This document shows, in pieces, positions 47,105 through 58,137 of a stretch of DNA of 64,000 bases. The stretch covers positions 19,420,150 through 19,484,149 of the forward strand of contig NC_080042.1 in assembly GCF_012489685.1 (NCBI RefSeq). Direction: 5' to 3'. The notes under the pieces are model-generated. The model was not told the origin of the DNA. It ran no database searches and saw nothing but the letters and a program-made list of their open reading frames with translations. The position numbers and the translations under genes are program-made. Source of the stretch: Lotus japonicus (lineage: Eukaryota > Streptophyta > Magnoliopsida > Fabales > Fabaceae). Positions within the stretch are counted from its first letter, which is position 1. Each line of letters opens with the position of its first letter.

Positions 47105-47499
47105 GCATACTAGAGGCCTAAAATGTTTCTAGACAACAAAGGGTTAACCCTCTTCGGATGAGTGACAAGAATAGTGAGGTCACATTGCAGGTTTGCTTTA
47201 ATTCCAGCAAGAGAATCACCCGGTTTATTTGCATCTCTCAAAATGTGACGAAGACAGACATTCCAATTATAAGACAAAAGGTGATGGTGCTCAAGAAAAT
47301 TACGAGCAAGCACATGACACTTGAACCTATCATCACGTATAAGTCCACAATTTCAGCCTTCTTTATCCCCATGCTTCATAACTCAGGTGAATTGATCCTG
47401 AGTAGCTTCTCCGTCTGTCAAGGAGTTCAATGAGGGTACCATGTTCCATCTATACCCTTTTCCTTCATCTTCATTGCACCACTTGAAGTAGTTAGAAGT
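47105..47499 (-). mobile_element. LINE RNase H fragment
   Basis: A minus-strand frame contains CLRHILRDANKPGDSLAGIKA, matching the RNase H C-terminus of plant LINEs (ILRDANK.AD.LA). The preceding part (47500-47313) is in a shifted frame with LNSLTDGEATQDQF. It is cut at its upstream side by the LTR starting at 47500. Confidence 0.6.
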
Positions 47500-47836
47500 T
47501 GTCACTAGTTGGACTGGGTGAGACCCCTGAGGGCGCTCTCGCCCTGGGACGCTCGCCCCAAAGCAACGCACCGGCCAAAGGATTTGGGCCTCCTCCGAGA
47601 GGCCCAACCGGCCCACTAAGGGCAGTTAGACATGCTAGGTCCAACCCTCAGCCTATAAATAGGGGGCGGTTACCAATTGTAAGGGACTCTTGGCTCATTT
47701 CATGTATAACAAACTCTAGATTCAGTTACACTTTCTCTCTAAGCGGTTACACGCTCTCTCTCTCTCTCTAGATTCTCTCATTGCAATCCTCACACTCTAG
47801 GTACTATACCTTCTTTCTATGTTCTTGGCTGGAACA
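47500..47836 (+). repeat. 5' LTR of a Tat-type gypsy element
   Basis: Starts TGTCACTAGTTGG, ends GGCTGGAACA (337 bp). It has a TATA box CCTATAAATAG near 47651 and a CT-rich run near 47755. It is followed at once by TTTGACGCCGTCTGTGGGG, the probable primer-binding site of this lineage. The 3' LTR is lost with the truncation at about 51960. Confidence 0.75.
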
Positions 47837-47982
47837 TTTGACGCCGTCTGTGGGGATCGGTAGATTTCGATTCCCAAACTACGTGGATTGTTGTTTTTGG
47901 TTGAGAGAAGTTCAGAATTCTGTGCAATTTCCTGTTATTTTCGTGTTTTTTGGTCGAATTTATGGTTCGCGGTTGAGATCCG

Positions 47983-49359
47983 ATGAAGACTCGTCGTCGT
48001 CGACGCTGCGAAACGCTGGAGCAGAGGCGCGGTTCACCACCGCGTCGTGTGAGGGGGAGGCCGCGCCGTGAGGAGGTTCGTCGTGAGCAACTTGAGCAAC
48101 CGACTCCTCCTCCGCCTCCACCGCCTCCTCCTCCTCCTTCTCTGACGCCTCCATTACCTACTCCACCGTCCTCACCTTCGCAGCAAGGATCTCCAGCACA
48201 CTCGCCGGAAGCCTTAGGAGGTGGATCGTCGTTGCCTCAAGCTCCGAACACTCACAGAGATTGGAGACGTTTGATTCGCAATGTTGACAACATACGACAG
48301 CGGAATGATTACTTGCATGAGCAGTTAGATTACTATCGCCTTGAGCAACAGGACGAAGGAGAACGGAAAGCGGAGGATGTAGCGGAGTTTGAGCCATTCT
48401 CGGCGGCGGTAAGGGAGGTAGCCATACCTGACAACATGAAGAATCTTGTTCTGGAGACATATAGTGGAAAAACGGATCCGAAGGTTCATCTGCTCTATTT
48501 CAACACAAAGATGGTGATAAGTGCAGCTTCTGATGCGGTGAAGTGCAGGATGTTCCCGTTAACGTTCAAAGGCACAACGATGGCTTGGTTCACGACTTTG
48601 CCTCGTAGATCCATTATGAAGTTCCGCAATTTCTCTTCAAAATTCCTCGTTCAGTTCTCCGCAAGCAAGATCAAGCAGGTCACAATTGATGATCTGTATA
48701 ATGTTCGCCAGTTAGAAAGAGAAACTTTGAAGCATTACGTGAAGCGGTACAGTGCCGCATCTGTCAAGATCGAGGAGTTGGAGCCGCAAGTCTGTGCGCG
48801 CGCCTTCAAGAATGGACTGCTGCTGGGGAAGCTGAACAACAAGCTAAGTCGGAAGCCAGCTCGTTCGATGGCGGAAGTCCGCGCTCAGGCGAACACCTAC
48901 ATCCTGGATGAGGAGGACGACGCGTTCAAAAAGAGGCGTGCAAAAACGGAAAAGGATGGCGGTCAGAGGGACATATCGCCAGCAGGGAGACAAGGTCGGG
49001 AGAAGGGAGAAAGTAGTAAGCGATGGGATAAGAAAATCAAGCAACTTGAGAAGCTTACGAAGGAACAACTCTATCCGAAGAAAGAAAACTTTGAGCGTCA
49101 CCGCCCATGGCAACAAACTGACTCTCGCCGGCGAGAGAGGCCAGGCAGAGACCTGAGCACGAATTTGACAGAACTGCTTCGGGAGGTAAAGGCAACACAT
49201 GCAGTCGAAGAAGGCGAGAAGGAAGTTAATCCTCCACGGGAGGTAGTAGACAAAACTAAGTGGTGCGAGTATCATAGCTCGGCGGGCCACGACACCGGTG
49301 ACTGTTTTACGTTGAAAGGTGAGATTGAGAGGCTGATCAGGCCGGACGCTCACAAATGA
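47983..49359 (+). CDS. Gag of the Tat-type gypsy element
   Basis: An intact frame of 458 codons from ATG 47983. The N-terminus is Arg-rich, then has a polyproline run. The capsid region (about 150-320) includes YSGKTDPKVHLLYFNTKM, TFKGTTMAWFTTLP and a C-terminal QANTYI segment. The zinc-knuckle-like CEYHSSAGHDTGDC is close to the end (CX2H variant), followed by LKGEIERLI, the usual end of Tat/Retand gag. The protease frame overlaps by 4 nt in a different phase. Gag is open although pol is ruined, so it may be younger than the damage suggests or spared by chance. Confidence 0.85.
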   Translation: MKTRRRRRCETLEQRRGSPPRRVRGRPRREEVRREQLEQPTPPPPPPPPPPPSLTPPLPTPPSSPSQQGSPAHSPEALGGGSSLPQAPNTHRDWRRLIRNVDNIRQRNDYLHEQLDYYRLEQQDEGERKAEDVAEFEPFSAAVREVAIPDNMKNLVLETYSGKTDPKVHLLYFNTKMVISAASDAVKCRMFPLTFKGTTMAWFTTLPRRSIMKFRNFSSKFLVQFSASKIKQVTIDDLYNVRQLERETLKHYVKRYSAASVKIEELEPQVCARAFKNGLLLGKLNNKLSRKPARSMAEVRAQANTYILDEEDDAFKKRRAKTEKDGGQRDISPAGRQGREKGESSKRWDKKIKQLEKLTKEQLYPKKENFERHRPWQQTDSRRRERPGRDLSTNLTELLREVKATHAVEEGEKEVNPPREVVDKTKWCEYHSSAGHDTGDCFTLKGEIERLIRPDAHK

Positions 49360-50500
49360 CTGATCGCGGCGACCGCTGGCAGGGCGAGCGCCAACAAGGG
49401 AGTCGCTACAAGGTAAACCGCCAGCAGGATGATCGCAGGCGGGGTGACCGCCGCCAGACACCACCAGCGGACAAGAAGGAGACACTAGAGACAAGGAAGA
49501 AAGGAGCTGAAGAAACCTTCAACAAGGACCTCGAACCGCCGGTTGGGACAATCAATACAATTGCAGGGGGCTTCGGCGAAGGCGGCGACACGCCAGCGGC
49601 GAGACGCAGACATGTGAAGGCGGTAAATTCAGTACAAGAGTTTTCAATTCCATTTGGTTTTCAGCACCGGGACATAGTGATATCGTCGGCAGACTTTGAA
49701 GGAATTAAGACACATAAGGATGATCCCGTGGTGGTAATGGTGAGGATCAACAGTTTCAATGTGCGAAGAGTTCTTTTAAACTAGGGTAGTTCTGCGGATA
49801 TCATCTATGGCGACGCATTTGATCAATTGGGGTTAACAGATAAAGACCTGATGCCATACTCTGGGACTCTGGTAGGCTTTTCGGGAGAATAGGTCTGGGT
49901 GCGCGGCTACTTGGATTTGGACACAGTCTTTGGTGTTGATGAGAACACAAAGCTGTTGAGCATAAGGTTTTTGGTTTTGCAGGTAGTAGCGTCGTACAAT
50001 ATCATCATTGGTCGAAACACGCTGAATCGCCTCTGCGCAGTGATATCAACAGCTCACCTAGCGGTGAAGTACCCGCTGACCTGCGGGAAGGTAGGAAATA
50101 TCGCGGTTGATCAACGGCGGGCGAGGGAATGCTACAACAACTGCCTGAACTTGTATGGGAAGAAGGGAGTTGGCGTTGGGCATAGATGTCACGATCGTGG
50201 AAGGCGATCAAGGTCAACCCAGAGGCAAGGTCAAGGTGGCGCGAGAAGACAAGGACGGTGGATCAGTGAAAGGTATGGGGGACCAAGAAGAAACCAAAAT
50301 CAGGAAAGGCCAGATGGAAAGACGGGGAAAGATGGGCAATTTACTGATGCTCATGCTGAGGAGCGTTGGGCAAACGTGATTGGGGACCTAGAAATGTATA
50401 AACCCAGTAGGGGAGTACTGACGATTGAACCCAGACTCACAGCCGATCAGGAAAGACGCTTGGAGAAGTTGGTAGAAGACAACTTTGACCTCTTCAATTG
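49356..50500 (+). pseudogene. Protease and start of pol of the Tat-type element, mutated
   Basis: Contains INTIAGGFGEGGDTPAARRR, the conserved stretch before protease, then VRRVLLN-stop-GSSADIIYGDAF. The family normally has D-x-GSSAD here, so the catalytic Asp codon reads AAC and the next codon TAG. A second TAG interrupts VGFSGE/VWVRGYLDL. Protease continues to VASYNIIIGRNTLN, and the linker before reverse transcriptase ends LVEDNFDLFN-TGA. After about 50500 the reverse transcriptase, RNase H and integrase are not found; 50500-50940 gives only unrelated open frames. Confidence 0.8.
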
Positions 50501-51689
50501 AAGTCAAAAGGAAGCAGCACTCTGGAGGTTGCCCAGGTTCAAAAAGCCAACCCTTCTAGGCATATGTCAGGAGGAAAATGGAAAGAAGGGGGCAATGCTA
50601 CAAAGTGCGGTTAAGTTGAAGCTACAGCGAGGCCGCGGCGAGCAAAGCAAATTGGAGAAAATTGATAATCCCGGGGCGAGCCGAAGGCCGAAGAGGAATG
50701 GCGCCAGGCACGTCGCCGCAGGAACAAAGGAAAAAGGAAGTAGAATGTTGGAAACCAGTAGGGGCCACAAGTTTGAGACCTACAAAGGCGGCGCGGTATG
50801 TCAAGCGAGGGAACAAGTTTGGTAGGACCCCATTCTACCACAGGGTGGCTGAGCGGGGCGACCGACCTTACAGGAATGAAGAATGGGTGGCTAGCACGTC
50901 GGGGCTGAAAGATGAGGTGCTTGGCGTGGTACTCTAATTAGAAGGGACGACTACTAAGAGGGTAGAACAAGCGCGGGGCAGGAGCAATGGTATGGCGGGA
51001 AGGAGCATAATTTAGGACAAAAAATAAAGATATACTCTTTTTTCTCCATTATGAGAGTTTTTTAATGAGACATCCCTCAATAAATGTAAAAAATTCTTTT
51101 TACAATCAAATACAAAAGGATATTCTCAGTAATACTCCTAACTCACAACTGAATTGTAACTATTGCTCAATGGGAAAAATTCCTTGAAGGTGGCGATCCC
51201 AACACGACCTTGATGTCTGGGGATCGCTCCGGAAAGTCCGGCGCAATCGTTGCCACCCGTCGGCGACGTGTGTGGATAAGCTTCTTATCCCAAAAGCCTC
51301 CCCGAAATATGGGCGAGCATTTCTAACTAGGCTAAGCCTCGGGCAACCCACATGGCCATTGGGACCCGAGCCACCGTAAGTCCTCGCCAAGCAAAACTAG
51401 TGAGGCCATACATGATCTTACAGGAAAAGCTGAACAAAGCCTCAGTTCAAAACTGAGCAAAAGTCCTAATTAAACCCAGCACACTCTCAAAGTCGTTGAA
51501 CGTAATTCAGACAATTAAAAACAAACGCGAAACAAAACATGGTGCAGCGATAAACAAAAGAGGACAAAGGCGTTCAAAACAACTATTATCATTAAAAGCG
51601 AGACAGGAAAAGTTACAAGTGTTGGTAAAAAAAAAAACTACAATTATTACATGATTGTTCTAAGTACTATTAACGGTTTTGTCCTGTTC
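50501..51689 (+). other. Deleted pol region and untranslated part of the Tat-type element
   Basis: The open frames here (50529-50937 in two phases) show no polymerase or integrase motif. 51040-51600 is non-coding. An internal deletion of most of pol best explains the gap between the protease part and the antisense ORF remnant. Confidence 0.5.
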
Positions 51690-51960
51690 TATGTCTTCAT
51701 CATTCAGGAAATGCTCGGCGACAAAGCCCGGGGGATCTTCAGGGCCAATCAATCCGGCGGAAGTAACCTTCTTGAACACCCCCATTGGGCTAAGATCTAG
51801 CTGGGAATGGAGGCGTTGAACTTGGGCCTTGGCAAGGAAGAAGCCGCGACCGCGTTCGAAAACGGCATCTACAACGACATCTGACCTTAACTTCTTCTCA
51901 AGAGCCTCCGCATCGGATCGGGCTTGAGCCCTACCGCGGCCAGAGCTTCGTCCTTCCTAA
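51690..51960 (-). pseudogene. C-terminal remnant of the antisense ORF of the Tat-type element
   Basis: A minus-strand frame reads AKAQVQRLHSQLDLSPMGVF and FVAEHFLNDEDIEQDK. It aligns with the tail of the antisense ORF at 1677-1940 (FDLSRIGFLKEIKDGQVVGD). Only the C-terminal part is present because the element ends abruptly at 51960, inside the intron of the NAC-like pseudogene. Confidence 0.6.
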
Positions 51961-53055
51961 TCAATGATGATGAATAAGAGAAAAAAGGAAGATTTTTGAT
52001 AATGATATATCCTACCTACCAACCAACAGTTTTCAACATAATTCCAAGGACATTACTCTAAATCTCCACTTAGTTTTGATGCTAACGAAAATAGTGAGGA
52101 TAGGCCTAATTCTACCCCATAAGCTAGTTTGCGGGTGAGAGTTTCTCTCTGATTTATAAAAACTTGGTTGTATTTCTAATTAATATGGAATCTTAACCGT
52201 CATTAAGTCACTATTTTATTCTTTACCTTAGATGGGTTAGCTATTAATGTAAGGCGGAACTCATGCATCACCCATTTGGTCCTCTTAGGGTGTTCCTATT
52301 CCCAATCACCTGATTATTTCGAGGGATTGGGATATCTTTGTCTTTGTCCATAACTCTCCATTGGCCACCCCCAACAACTCTCATGTCAAGGTTCTCAAGG
52401 TCACGATCCATGGTGTTGATGAAGAAGCACTTGCGTTCATTGAAAATCTTTCCTTTTGCACATAAACATTAAACAATTTCCACTTGAAATTAAACAACAC
52501 ATAAACCTTCATGGGACATGAAAATTTTGAATTTTTTTTTTGTGATAAGATGCAATGCAGTGCTCATTCTCAAGTAAGAAACAAGGGACATAAATATAGG
52601 GATTTTTCTCGTGGAATAGTGAAAAATATGGTCCCATATTTAGTTTATTGGGATTCACGTGAGCTTCAACCAATAAAAGAGAGTGTTGAAAAGAGAGTTT
52701 TAAAGTGAGTGTTGCTCGCACATTTCATCTCATGGAATATTAAACATGAGAGAATTAAATAAATTAATTGCTTCACTAACCTCCTCCTGGTAGACACCAA
52801 GGATCAGTTTGAAACACGTCAAAATCTGGGATGATTTGAAAAGGAAGAAGTTGATCAAAGGCCTTCCTTTTAAGGTAGAAATTCACAAGAACCTCATCAG
52901 TAGGATCAAACTTATACCCTAGTAGCAACCTAACATTCCCATCCTCGTCTTCATAAGTCATGAGGTCTTCTATATCCTCAAGAATCGTTGTTACCCCAAG
53001 TGAAGAAGGGGTTGGTCTGAACTCTTTGGGTGAATAACTTTTGTAAAGTCATGTG
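51961..53055 (-). pseudogene. NAC-like pseudogene, copy A
   Basis: Aligns with copy B (56087-57416). Exon 1 (about 53055-52788) retains YKFDPTDEVLVNFYLKRK and FQTDPWCLPGG, but small indels near its start shift the frame. Exon 2 (about 52457-52211) retains NERKCFF and RVVGGGQWRVM, then loses about 29 bp between NTL and the TKWVMHEFRL region, giving a stop. Exon 3 is gone: intron 2 sequence stops at 51960, where the Tat-type element begins. It is therefore a dead duplicate, on the same strand as copy B. Confidence 0.85.
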
Positions 53056-53059
53056 GTTG

Positions 53060-56000
53060 GACATCAACTTATAGTTAGATCATATGCAATTAATGTTATC
53101 CATGTTTATGTTAGTGAGACTGAGAAAGAGGTTAAAGGGGAGGAGAAGGAAAGATAGGTCAAGAAAGGAAAAAGCAAGGCAAAAGAAGATGAATCATAAC
53201 ACGAATATCTCCCATATGGGTAGGAAATGTTGACTCGTATTTGACTTAAGGTATGTTTGGGTTGGTGGTAAGGATGAAAAAGAAAGGAATTGGATGGAAT
53301 GGTAATATGCTCTCATGATTGGATAGTTATAAGAATGATGGAATGAGATGGAAGGTGGAGATATCTATATCATTCAATTCCATTGTTTTCCTTTATTTTA
53401 CCTCCCAAATTGGACGAAATGGAATATAATCATAATCTATTTATTATAAAATTTGAAAATTGCAGTTTTGTACATATCATTCTCACTTTTATCTCACTAC
53501 TATAATTAAATATTTTCTGACATAAATATAAGCTCTTTTTAGTATGATATTAAGTAAAATACAGGAAAATGTAAATATTTATTTGTAAACTAAGAGTAAT
53601 ATAGGAATTTAAAATATTTAGTAATTGATGTTAAAAAATTAAAAGTTATTGCCGTCACAAAATTGCAAAGTTAATAATTTATTCTTTAACTTTTTGTGTT
53701 AAAAGAAAGATTCTATTATGTACTCTTTTTCCTACCCTCGATTTTTTTCCCATTCGGATTTTTTCTAGGGAGGTTTGAATGAGGCATAATGCTAAATGTG
53801 ATTCCTTGGTTCGGCTGGTATTTTGAAATGACTTATATATAAGAGGGTTGTTCGCATGAAATATTTCTTATTAATAATATTCCCTTTTGTTTTCAAAAAA
53901 TAAAAATAAAGATTCTAATATTTTGTTATCATGTAGAAGTTCATATTTTGACTATTGTTATGTCATCCATATTCTTAATTTTAATTTTTTTTTCCTATTC
54001 TACAATATTTTTGTGAATTTTAATTAAAATTTTTACATAATTTCAAAGTATATCACGAAAAATTAAGTTTAATAGATTGATCTTTTTATAATCAATTTTT
54101 TTAAATTATTTGATCACCATATTTATAAGAAATTTAATATATTAAAAATATTTTTTTTGACAACATAAACTTTATTGAATGTTATTTTAAAAATACAATG
54201 AATATATTTAATTTAAATTTGAATTATAAATATTCATGAATATATTAATTATTAAATTTATTAACAAAGAGTAATTAAGTTAATAATAATTTTTAAATAT
54301 AATTCAAGTAATTAAAATTTTCGTATCAAAAAAATTTAATTTAAATTGTAAAATGATAACTTTATTTAATTTTGACATTTAGTTTTGAAATTTTTTTTTG
54401 TTATTTCTTTACAAATTTATCAAGTTAATCATAATTTTTCAAATTTGTACTTAAAAATAATTTTTTGACATTTATTTATTAATGTAAAAAAAATTAGTTA
54501 TTGTTTTCCCAAAGTTGCAAAGTTAATACCTGTTAAAAAAAATTTGCAACGTTAATAATTTATTTTTAAAGTTTTTAATTTATAAATAAATATTTTTCTT
54601 TTTATCTACCAAAAAAAACTTTTTCTACTTATATATCATCAAGAAATTCATATTTTGTCTATTGTTATATCATTCCATTTTTATTTAATAAAAATTCCAT
54701 AAAATAATTGTAATGGTAATAATACATTTTACTATTCTGCAACATTTAGTTGATTTTTCTTTTATAAGCAAAATGATTCATTTAAGGAGGTACTAAGGGT
54801 ACCTCAACCAAAGAAAAAATACAATAGCCACCTGAACTACACAGGGGAAGCTAACGAATAAAAACCAGAGCCTAGGAGAAAACATAGAGAAGAAAACACC
54901 TAGACTGCTCAACAGATCCTAATCATGCCTACATCCTGAACTACATTTAGTTGAATTATAATTTAATGTATTTAAATGTTTCATAATATATCATATAAAT
55001 ATTATTTGTAAATATATTTTTTCCCAATTCTAATTTTAGACTAATTTAAATTAATTATTACTTTCAAATTTCCAACTTAACATGTTTCCAAATATATTTT
55101 ACTAGTATTTAGCCCGCTGACCCGTGTGATGCACGGGAAATTTTAATTTGAATCAACAACTAATTATTATCATTGAGTATAGATGAGCATTGATATATAT
55201 GGAATAATATAATGATGTATTTACTGATTGTTATTATTTTCTATTGATGTTTTTTACATATTATCTTTAGTGTGGACATTAATTGGATAGCTTTCCAACA
55301 TCAATTGTGGTTCGCGTTGTGTGTTGTTTGGCACAATCTATTAGTAACATTAATTTATAAGTTTAAACATTAAATAATTTCCAAATTGATTTAATTAATA
55401 TTAAGTACAACTAAAGTAAGAGGTTCAACTTACTTTAAAAATGATTAATAACTATTTAGAAATATAATTATATTTAAACTTAGAAAAATACAATTTTAGA
55501 TAATATTTATAAATATATATGCTATATTTTATTTTACTTTAATTTATTATATTTATTTCAAAATTTGCAATTTGATTTATCTCTAAATTATACCACTTCC
55601 TGTTTACAAAAGTTTTGAAATGGAGGTAGTAAAAACATTTGTACCAAAAACAAATAGCTAATAATAACATCAAAAAGTATAATACATTTATACTTCTTGC
55701 GCACTACACGTATGTTGCACTAGTTTACTTATAGTTTTATATAAAACGCTTTTTCAGAAAAAAAAATGTAAAATTTATTATATTCTAAATATATAATACT
55801 TTTTTAAAAAATATGCATTACTTATTAATATTGCCATGTTTGACAAACTATGTTTAAGTGAGTGTTGGACAAACATGTATTTTAGGCATAGTAGCTCTCT
55901 CAAACCTTTTTTGCTTTAGAGGGTTGTGATTCCATTGTAATTTGAAAATTTAATATTATGTATCGTAAAAAGACATTTATTACACTAAACAATAACAAAA

Positions 56001-56080
56001 GATGACACCGAAAAAGAGCACATGAACAATATTTTTTTAAGGAGATTCGTTGCCCTTACTTAAGGAATGGTCATTAGGGA
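53060..56080. other. AT-rich interval between the NAC-like copies
   Basis: No gene is visible. 53245-53790 has GGTATGTTTGGGTTGG-type ends common in small non-autonomous elements, without a confirmed duplication. 54795-54950 may be a LINE 3' piece (TACCTCAACC...CTGAACTACAC). 55096-55727 has ACTAGT-type ends and a GCCCG...GCACGGG motif common in AT-rich plant repeats. All weak. Confidence 0.45.
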
Positions 56081-56086
56081 AGATTC

Positions 56087-57416
56087 TTAGAAACTGTCAC
56101 CCTCAGCATAGAAATCAATGACTTCAATGCTACTAGCATTGGAGTTTTCCTCATTACACCCTCTTGCATTATTCACCTTCTTTGCATCCTTATTCTTTAA
56201 GATGCGGTAAATAGCCAAATTTATCATCTGCATTTTGAGTAAGAAACTTTAGTGACTAATGATGAATAGGACATAAAGAAACAACTAAGATAATGACATA
56301 TCTACCTACACACCAACCATTCTCATGATAATTTAAAACACATTACTCTAAATATCTGCTCAACTGTCGTTAATTAAAATAGGCAATTTAAGAATTCAAG
56401 TTAGGTCTAATTGTACTCCAAAATATATGTTACAGGTGATGATTTCTCTACCCTTTATAAAGATTCATTTGGTTGTGTCTCTAATTAATGTGGAAATATA
56501 ACTGTTAGTAAGACACTATTTTATTCTTTACCTTAGATGGGTTAGCAATTAACGCAAGACGGAACTCATGCATCACCCATTTAGTCCTCCTAGCATAGGC
56601 TCCTTGCACTTCCCAAAAATTCAGGGTGTTCCTCTTCCCAATCACCTGATTGTTTTGGGGGATAGGAATATCTTTGCTTTTTTCCATAACTCTCCATTGG
56701 CCACGCCCAACAACTCTTATGTCAATGTTCTCAAGATTACGACCCATGGTGTTGTAGAAGAAGCACTTCCGTTCATTGAAAATATTTTCATCTACAAACA
56801 TAAATTAAATCCAAAACACCATCTTGGTTCAATTTCCACTTGAAATTAAACAACACATAAAACATTCATGGGACTTGGAAATTTTGATTTTCTTTCTTGT
56901 GATATGACACAATGCCTATTCTATGTAGAACAAGGGCCCTAAAAGATTAAAGGGCTCATGCAATAGTAAAAAAGATTGTTCCATTTCTAATTTATTAGAG
57001 CCCATTTGATTTTCAATCAATAAAAGAGATTATTTAAAAGAGAGTGTTAAAGTGAGAGTTGATAACACTTCTTGACTCATGGAATAGTGAAAAAGGAGAT
57101 ATTTCATTTTAAAAAAATCATTTCACCAACCTCCTCCTGGAAGGCCCCAAGGCTCAGTTTGAAACACATCAAAATCTAGGATGATGTGAAAAGGAAGAGG
57201 TTGAGCAAAGACCCTCCTCTTCATGTAAAAATCCACAAGAACCTCATCAGTAGGATCAAACTTATACCCAGGCAGAAACCTAACACTCCCATCATCATCA
57301 ACATAAGTTATGAGGTCCTCCATGTCCTCAAGGATATTGATGTTACCCCAAGTGAAGAAGCGGCCGTCTGAACTCTTTGGGTGAATAGCTTTTGTAAAGT
57401 CATGTGGTTTGGACAT
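56087..57416 (-). CDS. Short divergent NAC-like protein, copy B
   Basis: Three exons with GT-AG introns join to 228 codons plus stop: 57416-57131, 56791-56532, 56227-56087. ATG at 57416. NAC subdomain A is LPGYKFDPTDEVLVDFYMKR (about 48-67), B includes FDVFQTEPWGLPGG, C is diverged (NERKCFFYNT), D reads GQWRVMEKSKDIPI and VIGKRNTLNFWEV, followed by TKWVMHEFRL and E as NLAIYRILK. The intron between WGLPG and the C subdomain is where NAC genes usually have it. The WKATGKDR core is replaced by WRVMEKSKD, so standard DNA binding may be changed. The tail after the domain is only about 30 acidic residues, lacking a long activation region. Possible regulator or competitor of other NACs (inference). 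A tandem repeat lies just upstream. Confidence 0.78.
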
Positions 57417-57436
57417 CAACTTATAGTATATTCTTT

Positions 57437-58137
57437 AGCAATTATTGTATATTCTTTAGAAAAAACAATTATTGTATATTAATGTGCCAAATAAAGATGT
57501 CCAATAATAGTGAAAATAATTTTATTATATCTCTTAAATACTATAACAATTCCTTAAAATTATAGTATTTTGAAAATTCAAAAAATGTCTTCAGGTTGAT
57601 TATTGATTATAATGTACTAAAGAAAAAGTCAAATTTAATTTCTTTAGAAACTATTGTATATTCTTTAGAAAATAATTATTGTATATTAATGTGCTAAATA
57701 AAGATCTCAAATAAAAGTAAAAATAAAATTATAAATTCTCTTTAATACTTACGTAATTCCTTAAAGTTTTAGTATTTAAAAAATTCAAAAAAAGTCTTCA
57801 GGTTGATTATAAAGACCTAATGTGCTAAAGAAAAGGTAAAATTTATTTCTTTTAGAAATTATTGTATATTCTTTATAAAAGCCAATTATTGTATGTTAAT
57901 ATGCCAAATAAAGATGTCAAATAATAGTTAAAATAAAATTATAATTTCTCTTTAATACTAACGTAATTCCTTAAAATTATAGTATTTCGAAAATTTCAAA
58001 AAAAGTCTTCAACGTTGATTATAAATACCAAATGTGCTAAAGAATGAGTAAAATTTAATTTCTTTAACAATTAATGTATATTCTTTAGAAAAAACAATTA
58101 TTGTATATTAATGTTCCAAATAAACATCTAACAATAT
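57437..58137. repeat. Tandem repeat of about 208-212 bp, roughly 3.3 copies, AT-rich
   Basis: The marker GTATATTCTTTA recurs at 57448, 57656, 57864 and 58076 (spacing 208, 208, 212). Each unit also contains CAATTATTGTATATTAATGT, AAATAAAGATGTC, CTTAAAATTATAGTATTT and AAAGTCTTCAGGTTGATTAT. The array starts within about 25 bp of the start codon of NAC-like copy B on its 5' side, so it occupies that gene's promoter position. Confidence 0.9.

Noticed and set aside
48158..49494. Long minus-strand frames opposite gag
   Set aside because: Shadows of the GC-rich gag frame; no domain, wrong codon pattern.
50529..50937. Lys/Arg-rich frames after protease of the Tat-type element
   Set aside because: No reverse transcriptase or integrase motif in any phase; residual sequence around a deletion.
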